Source: Hyalella azteca (lineage: Eukaryota; Arthropoda; Malacostraca; Amphipoda; Hyalellidae). From it: a DNA stretch of 64,000 nt. The DNA lies in assembly GCF_000764305.2 (NCBI RefSeq), contig NW_025935762.1, forward strand, positions 139,450 to 203,449. Reading direction: 5' to 3'. The notes beneath the pieces are model-generated. The model saw nothing but the letters and a program-made list of their open reading frames with translations. It did not search any database and was not told where the DNA came from. This document shows, piece by piece, positions 36,001-45,000 of this stretch (positions within the stretch are counted from its first letter, which is position 1; every line of letters begins with the position of its first letter). The position numbers and the translations under genes are program-made.

Positions 36001-39000
36001 CGCTGTTACTTACAATACAGTGATGGCGGTGTTGCAGGGGACGGTATGACGCGATGCAGGCGCTGTTACTTACAATACAGTGATGGCGGTGTTGCAGGGG
36101 ACGGTATGACGCGATGCAGGCGCTGTTACTTACAATACAGTGATGGCGGTGTTGCAGGGGACGGTATGACGCGATGCAGGCGCTGTTACTTACAATACAG
36201 TGATGGCGGTGTTGCAGGGGACGGTATGACGCGATGCAGGCGCTGTTACTTACAATACAGTGATGGCGGTGTTGCAGGGGACGGTATGACGCGATGCAGG
36301 CGCTGTTACTTACAATACAGTGATGGCGGTGTTGCAGGGGACGGTATGACGCGATGCAGGCGCTGTTACTTACAATACAGTGATGGCGGTGTTGCAGGGG
36401 ACGGTATGACGCGATGCAGGCGCTGTTACTTACAATACAGTGATGGCGGTGTTGCAGGGGACGGTATGACGCGATGCAGGCGCTGTTACTTANCGTAATG
36501 TTATGCACGTAATGTTATGCACGTAATGTCATGCTCGTAATATTATGCACGTAATGTTATACGTTATACGTGCATTAACACGTTGACTCCGATTGCTTCA
36601 TCTTGTACTATTATTTCACTTATTGTACTGTTTTTAAACAGGGTTGCCAGACAGTCATTTTTTCCGGACAAATTCCGTGATTTAGTTTTTCTCAATTGCG
36701 TTGGCAGGCTAAAATTTATGATAGGGGTACTTCCTAATTAAATTTTAAATACTGCAAAAGAAAATAAATGGAATTTTTATAGCGGAACGTACAAATAAAC
36801 TAGTATACATCGGCCTTTTTTGGCCTTTTTTGTTCTCGGATTTGGCCGATTTTAGGCAACCTGAATTATGTACGTACCATACGTCCTGGAGAAATACATT
36901 TCGTGGTACGCATATGTACCACTACGTAGTCAACGTGTTAAGCTGTCTTCCCGCAGCCTGACGTGGCACGTAATGTCATGCACGTAATCTTATGCACGTA
37001 ATGTTGTCCATTACGTGCATTAAGCTGTCCTCCCCCAGCCTGATGTGGCCTTCTGTCCCGCGCTGCTGACGGCGGCCGGCCGCGGCCACGTGGCCACGAC
37101 GGCGCACCTGCTGCGCATCTGCGGCGACGACCTGGTCAACGGCGCCGACCTCGGCGGTGCCACGGCGCTGCACTGCGCTGCTGCAGGTGTGTGGCTAGTG
37201 GCGGCGCCACGGCGCTGCTGCAGGTGTGTGGCTAGCGGCGGCGCCACGGCGCTGCTGCAGGTGTGTGGCTAGCGGCGGCGCCACGGCGCTGCTGCAGGTG
37301 TGTGGCTAGCGGCGGTGCCACGGCGCTGCTGCAGGTGTGTGGCTAGCGGCGCAACAATGTCTCGCGGCCGTAGTCTTAAGGGGAGCGTCTGGGCAAAATT
37401 TAATCTCAATTATTTACAGATGGATCAGTTTAAACTTGGTACACATGTGTAAAACCAAAAAAGAAAATTTTTTGTATGTGTGAATTTTTGGAAAAAAATG
37501 AAAGAAAACGTGAAATTTTTAGAAAACGGATCAAAAAGGGGGTACTTTAGAATTCTATCTCCTCCTAGGGTTTTCAAACTACAACATCGAGACACATATC
37601 ATTCAATGCGTAAAGACCAGATCTATGAAACGTCGCATTCGTTTTTTGAAATTTTCATTTTTGTGGGTGTTAAAGCATTTTTCGTAAAAATTTCCAATTT
37701 TTTTATTTTACCCCCGCCACCCTCCCCCTTTTTTGCATTATAAAATACAAACTATAACGAAATTAGGAAAATGTATGCGACTTTTGTAGATATTTTCTTT
37801 GCGAATCGAACGGTATATCTCTCATTGATATAGCTTCAAAATTGTAGGAGGAGATAGGATTGCCGTGAGAGAGGTTTTCAGCTTTGGAAACTTTTCAGAC
37901 GGCACGTAAAGGCACGTAACGTAGCCTAGATACCAAAAGTAAGCATCAACTCACTTCAAAGTCAGTCATCGGTGCATGGAGCCACTAAATGAACACCATC
38001 CCGCGTGCTGTCTGTGAGGTTACTGAGCTCTAGCTGAGTGAAGAGCACATTTTATAGTTAATTTACCCCTTTGAAATTACTGAAAGCCCCCAACCCCTTC
38101 CCCCCTTACGGGATCTGTCGTGAACGCATAAATCAACGTACAGAGAAGGTTCTAATACCGTTCGATGTGGCAGAAAGTAAGCTTTAAGATGAGTATAAGA
38201 AGCGGAGAATGTCATAATTGGCCGCTTTACGTCAGACGATCTCCTTTATATATGGTGCCCGCTGCCCGGCCGGGTAATTTCCGCCTTAACTTTACTGAAG
38301 GGGCCCGGACACCTCCCCCTTACGGGATCTGTAGTGAACGCATAAATCAACGTACAGAGATGGTTCTAGTACCGTTCGATGCGTCAGAAAGTAAGTTTTG
38401 ATATAAGCCTAAAAACCGGAAAAGCCGAAGCCCGAAATGTCGACCTTTGTACCCAGACGCCCCCCTTAATAACGGCCGTGTCAGAATTAAAGCGTTGCCT
38501 TGATGTTCTGTGACGTTTATACCCTCTGCACGGTAACGGCTCCATATTAGTTCTGTATGATTATTTCCGCCTCTATTACGACTGTTTAGTTGACCTTAAC
38601 CGTAAGTAAGAAATATTCAACTTATACACGTGGGCTGGTGTATATCTTATTCCATTAATATATTTATTCTTAAATGTATTTTAAACTTATTCCATTAATA
38701 TATTTACTCATGAAATACGCTCAATGATGACATTGTTTCTCATGGCTCCTTACGGTACATGATACTTCGCTACCATGCCCCAGTACCCCCACGTACCATG
38801 CCCCGGTACCCCCACGTACCATGCCCCGGTACCCCCACGTACCATGCCACGGTACCCCCACGTACCATGCCCCGGTACCCCCACGTACCATGCCACGGTA
38901 CCCCCACGTACCATGCCCCGGTACCCCCACGTACCATGCCCCGGTACCCCCACGTACCATGCCCCGGTACCCCCACGTACCATGCCCCGGTACCCCCACG

Positions 39001-42000
39001 TACCATGCCCCGGTACCCCCACGTACCATGCCCCGGTACCCCCACGTACCATGCCCCGGTACCCCCACGTACCATGCCCCGGTACCCCCACGTACCATGC
39101 CCCGGTACCCCCACGTACCATGCCCCGGTACCCCCACGTACCATGCCCCGGTACCCCCACGTACCATGCCCCGGTACCCCCACGTACCATGCCCCGGTAC
39201 CCCCACGTACCATGCCCCGGTACCCCCACGTACCATGCCCCGGTACCCCCACGTACCATGCCCCGGTACCCCCACGTACCATGCCCCGGTACCCCCACGT
39301 ACCATGCCCCGGTACCCCCACGTACCATGCCCCGGTACCCCCACGTACCATGCCCCGGTACCCCCACGTACCATGCCCCGGTACCCCCACGTACCATGCC
39401 CCGGTACCCCCACGTACCATGCCCCGGTACCCCCACGTACCATGCCCCGGTACCCCCACGTACCATGCCCCGGTACCCCCACGTACCATGCCCCGGTACC
39501 CCCACGTACCATGCCCCGGTACCCCCACGTACCATGCCCCGGTACCCCCACGTACCATGCCCCGGTACCCCCACGTACCATGCCCCGGTACCCCCACGTA
39601 CCATGCCCCGGTACCCCCACGTACCATGCCCCGGTACCCCCACGTACCATGCCCCGGTACCCCCACGTACCATGCCCCGGTACCCCNGAGAGGGGCGGTG
39701 AGAGGGACGGGGAGAGGGGCGGTGAGAGGGACGGGGAGAGGGGCGGTGAGAGGGACGGGGAGAGGGGCGGTGAGAGGGACATTACTTAACAAACGCATAT
39801 TGTCCAATTTACCTTGAGTGTAGGCATGTTTTGCGCTCGTTGTTGGCAAGTGAACTTAACTGTTCCTCTGAGTTAATACTTACGTGACACGCAGTGCGTG
39901 TCACGCAGTGCGTGTTGTTTGTACCCACGACCCACGCATGCGTGTCACGCAGGCACGTGCGTGGACACGCAGGACGGGCACGGCAGCAGCGTCCTCCTGA
40001 CCGCCGTCCGCAGCGGCCACGGCGGCCTCGTGGCCATGCTGCTCGAGAACAGCGCGGACCCGGACCTGNTCATCAGGCGCTGCCATCATTGCCATCATCA
40101 GGCGCTGCCATCATTGCCATCATCAGGCGCTGCCATCATTGCCATCATCAGGCGCTGCCATCATTGCCATCATCAGGCGCTGCCATCATTGCCATCATCA
40201 GGCGCTGCCATCATTGCCATCATCAGGCGCTGCCATCATTGCCATCATCAGGCGCTGCCATCATTGCCATCATCAGGCGCTGCCATCATTGCCATCATCA
40301 GGCGCTGCCATCATTGCCATCATCAGGCGCTGCCATCATTGCCATCATCAGGCGCTGCCATCATTGCCATCATCAGGCGCTGCCATCATTGCCATCATCA
40401 GGCGCTGCCATCATTGCCATCATCAGGCGCTGCCATCATTGCCATCATCAGGCGCTGCCATCATTGCCATCATCAGGCGCTGCCATCATTGCCATCATCA
40501 GGCGCTGCCATCATTGCCATCATCAGGCGCTGCCATCATTGCCATCATCAGGCGCTGCCATCATTGCCATCATCAGGCGCTGCCATCATTGCCATCATCA
40601 GGCGCTGCCATCATTGCCATCATCAGGCGCTGCCATCATTGCCATCATCAGGCGCTGCCATCATTGCCATCATCAGGCGCTGCCATCATTGCCATCATCA
40701 GGCGCTGCCATCATTGCCATCATCAGGCGCTGCCATCATTGCCATCATCAGGCGCTGCCATCATTGCCATCATCAGGCGCTGCCATCATTGCCATCATCA
40801 GGCGCTGCCATCATTGCCATCATCAGGCGCTGCCATCATTGCCATCATCAGGCGCTGCCATCATTGCCATCATCAGGCGCTGCCATCATTGCCATCATCA
40901 GGCGCTGCCATCATTGCCATCATCAGGCGCTGCCATCATTGCCATCATCAGGCGCTGCCATCATTGCCATCATCAGGCGCTGCCATCATTGCCATCATCA
41001 GGCGCTGCCATCATTGCCATCATCAGGCGCTGCCATCATTGCCATCATCAGGCGCTGCCATCATTGCCATCATCAGGCGCTGCCATCATTGCCATCATCA
41101 GGCGCTGCCATCATTGCCATCATCAGGCGCTGCCATCATTGCCATCATCAGGCGCTGCCATCATTGCCATCATCAGGCGCTGCCATCATTGCCATCATCA
41201 GGCGCTGCCATCATTGCCATCATCAGGCGCTGCCATCATTGCCATCATCAGGCGCTGCCTTCATTGCCATCATCAGGCGCTGCCATCATCACTACTGGGC
41301 AAAGTCCATACATTGCCAGCTGTATTATCGTCAACTATGTTAAAGCAATTTTGGTAATGACCTCTAAGGCAATATCCAGTTAGCTAATAACCCTTAAGAC
41401 TATAGCTGTTAAGGTGATAGCATGTAAGGTTGCGTGTAGTGTGACACACTCGCTTCGTAATATTGTTTATTATGAGCACGTAAAGGATCTTGTGCTCGAG
41501 TATTGCAGTATAGCATCAGTACAGCAAGCTATTTTACTTGAGGCTAAACATGACGCGTTGATAGGCTGGGCCCATACTTTAAAAAAAGTTAAGAGATCGT
41601 AAGTTCATCAGCCAACCATTGACGGCCTTTCAAGCAAAATCCACCAATCATAGACAAGAAAATAGAGCATAAGTACTTACGTTCACTTAGCGAGTTTTGA
41701 AATTATGGCTTCTGGTCACCAGCCTGCATCTCAGACGTTATGGGAGTGATGTAGTTTCGCCCACTCAGCTCTATATTACCTCTTAGAGTGTGCTGGTGAT
41801 GTAGTGTCGCCCACTCAGCTCTATATCACCTCTTAGATTGTGCTCTTAGAGTGTGCTGGTGATGTAGTGTCGCCCACTCAGCTCTATATCACCTCTTAGA
41901 TTGTGCTCTTAGAGTGTGCTGGTGATGTAGTGTCGCCCACTCAGCTCTATATTACCTCTCATATGTGAATATTCTTGTAATTATTATGAAAGAAATTAGT

Positions 42001-45000
42001 TGTATGTTAACGCTCCGGTAACAGGAGAGTTTTTCATCACCAAACAAATTTAATCAACAATAATCGCGTAATTTAAATGGAAATGGCCTCAGATTACTTT
42101 CCATTTTCACCGATTATAAATTATACCAGTTATTGTTTTATTATTGTCAATACTTGATGATTAACACTTTGAGTGTGGTATGGCCCACCTGGGTTGCCAT
42201 ATGGCCTAAAAACAGCCAAGTCCGCGGACAAAAATGCCTATAAATTAAAATTTACCAGTAAATTTGTAGGCTCCTGGGCAACAAATCGGTTTTCCTGTTT
42301 TTTCGTATTGTTTGATATTTAATGAGGAAGTATCAGCATCATAAATTTTTTTGCCGGCCGACGCAATTGAAAAGAACTATATCTCGGAAATTGCGCGGAA
42401 AAGAGACCCTGCACCTCACCGTTGGGTCGTACTGCACTCAACGTGTTAACTACAACTAAATAATAATTGCTATGCTCAGTGATCACAATTATTCATTTGG
42501 GAGCAGTGGCATTATTTACTTTTATACGCTATTTGACTTCTCTGTTATTCATTATAATTATTCACTCTTTGCATCCAATAATATTCTTTGCTCGTGTGAG
42601 TTCTTATGTTATGGCCTGCGTCACTCCGCTTAGCGATCCTTGACATCAATATAGTCCTCCCTTACACTCCGCTCAGCGATCCTTGGCGTCAATATAGTCC
42701 TCCCTTACACTCCGCTCAGCGATCCTTGGCATCAATATAGTCCTCCCTTACACTCCGCTCAGCGATCCTTGACATCAATATAGTCCTCCCTTACACCCCG
42801 CTCAGCGATCCTTGGCATCAATATAGTCCTCCCTTACACTCCGCTCAGCGATCGTTGGCATCAATATAGTCCTCCCTAACGCTCCGATGATGCGGGTAGC
42901 TTCTGGCCGTTTTTCAGGCCTCACTTCTCTTGTTCTCGATGCATGCAATAAAACAATAATGAATAACATTTCTTATCATGCAGGTTAACGCCACTCGACG
43001 TAGCAAGAAATGGAGAGCATCATGCCGTGGAAAAGCTTCTCATCGACGCTGGAGCGCTCACTGCCATGTCAGTATCACCTCTGCATGTCTAGTCTCGGTA
43101 TTTACGTATGACATTCTCATATTTACACATGACATTCTCATATTTACCCATGTTAGTCTCATAATTACTTGTGTAATCCTCATTTTTACCGTGTCAGTCT
43201 CCTATGCATTACTAAAATTAAATCACAGTTTCAGGATCACACAAACTCATGTTCACTGCGACAGTTTCACGTTCACTATTATAGTCTCATGCCACTTATT
43301 CTGATGGGTTATTATCACATGTGAGCTCACTTAACATAACATAACATAACCTAACATAACATAGTGATGTCGGCGCTGAAGTGTATAGGCCTGGTGTGGC
43401 CTGTCGCCGATTCTTGAACTTTTCGTGCCTTGTTCACAGAAGATCTAAAATCGTGTCATTTGACCGTATCTTTTCACGACTGACGATAGTTTGAAGTAGC
43501 TACTAGACGTCCACCGGGTTCGATATTGTGCTAGGCATTTCAAATCTGAACATACATTTTTCCATAGCTTTATCTAGTCTGTTCTTGAACGCGTTCATAC
43601 TCGGAGCGTCAACGATGTAGTCAGGGAGGCTGTCCAATTACTCTCCTCCATTATCGTCCGCTCAAACTATCACAATGTTTCAATCAACATCAGAATACTT
43701 TTCTAATCTCTGCGAGCTGAAACTCCGTTGTCTTCGCAGCTCTCTCATCATGCAGCATTTATTACATATTACATCATTTCATCAACTGATGTACAATATA
43801 TTTTATGTCTATCATCTCTATAGTTGATAGAATTATTTTCCTATATTTTATGGCTATCATCTCTAATAGTAGATAGAATTATTTTGGTCGTGCATAACAA
43901 CGCTGCAGGGAGGTGCAGGAGATAGCAGCTAGAGTTGTGCAGGAGACCTGGCGCAGGTATCGTCGGAGGGCTGTCAGGAACGCCGCCCCGACATCCGCCC
44001 AAGGTGAGTGTATTAAAGGGGTTGCAAAAATTGTTTTTAGTGCGTGATTTTAAATGTAAATGATGGGAACCTGATGCTAACGGTTTTTTATCCTAAATCG
44101 AGGTTTTTCTGACGTTCGTTGTCACTGAACCAAGCCCAGGACATTGGGTTTTAATTTTGCCTCGTTGATAACAGCGCAAGGCGTCTTCCGACTGCTGACT
44201 TGAATATATGAAGTGTGTATAACTTGTACTCCCTATGAAAACTATAAGAATTCTGGTGAAGAAAGAAGCTCATTTTATTTAAAATCTGTCATATTAGAGG
44301 ATTTCTGATGTACGGAACTATGTATTGATACGTCACAGTTGCGTCAGGTTAACTATAATGATAATAATATAGCTCATTTTATTTAAAGTCTTTAATATTA
44401 AAGGATTTCTGCTGTATGGAGGAGAAGCTATGTTTTGATACATGACAGTTGCGTCAGGTGTGGTGCCAGCAACGCATCAAGTGTGTCACGTTAAGCCTGT
44501 GTCACAACACGCGTCCGACATCAGACCTACCAACACGCACAGACTTCTCCGCCCTTCGGTGCGTACGTGCCACGACTAATTATTACATAACATGTGTCGT
44601 GTCGTGTCGTGTCACAACTCAAGTCTTTCATATGAATTATAATATTATTACTCTTTTTATTGATGATTTATTGTATTTTCTGAGAATGAAAGTAAAGCTT
44701 ATAGTCATAAAATTCGGTCATCTGTGTCATTTACTGGTTCAATTTTTTTCTCTGCTGCCAGTCTAATTCTGACCTTCGTTTTAAATATGCTTCTCTGTTC
44801 TTCCTTGTTTTAAAGATATTGTCTGTCGACTCCAAACTGCCTGCGAGAGTTTCCACCGTCAGTCGAGGCTCTGAGAAGAAAAACGTCAACGATTTTAGTA
44901 ATAAATCTAACTCAAGTGAAGGCATGAGCATAAGTGATGCTGGAGCAACTCCGCGACACCACGCGGCCGACGTCTCCCCTGTGGCGACGGGCGCTCTACA

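Noticed and set aside
35687..36508. Long proteins of about 270 residues on both strands of the 60-bp array
   Set aside because: A 60-bp perfect repeat keeps any stop-free frame open; the peptides are the repeat read in frame, not genes.
38721..39849. Overlapping open frames of 300-360 residues on both strands (PRTMPRYPHVPC-type and RGMVRGGTGAWY-type repeats)
   Set aside because: They come from a 23-bp array without stops in any frame, and some run through an N.
35701..41295. CRISPR-like regular repeats
   Set aside because: Units are directly adjacent with no unique spacers and the genome is eukaryotic; these are minisatellites.
39894..41383. Frames over 400 residues with ALPSLPSSGAAIIAII repeats
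   Set aside because: Produced by the 25-bp array; only the short ankyrin segment before the N at 40,069 is likely coding.
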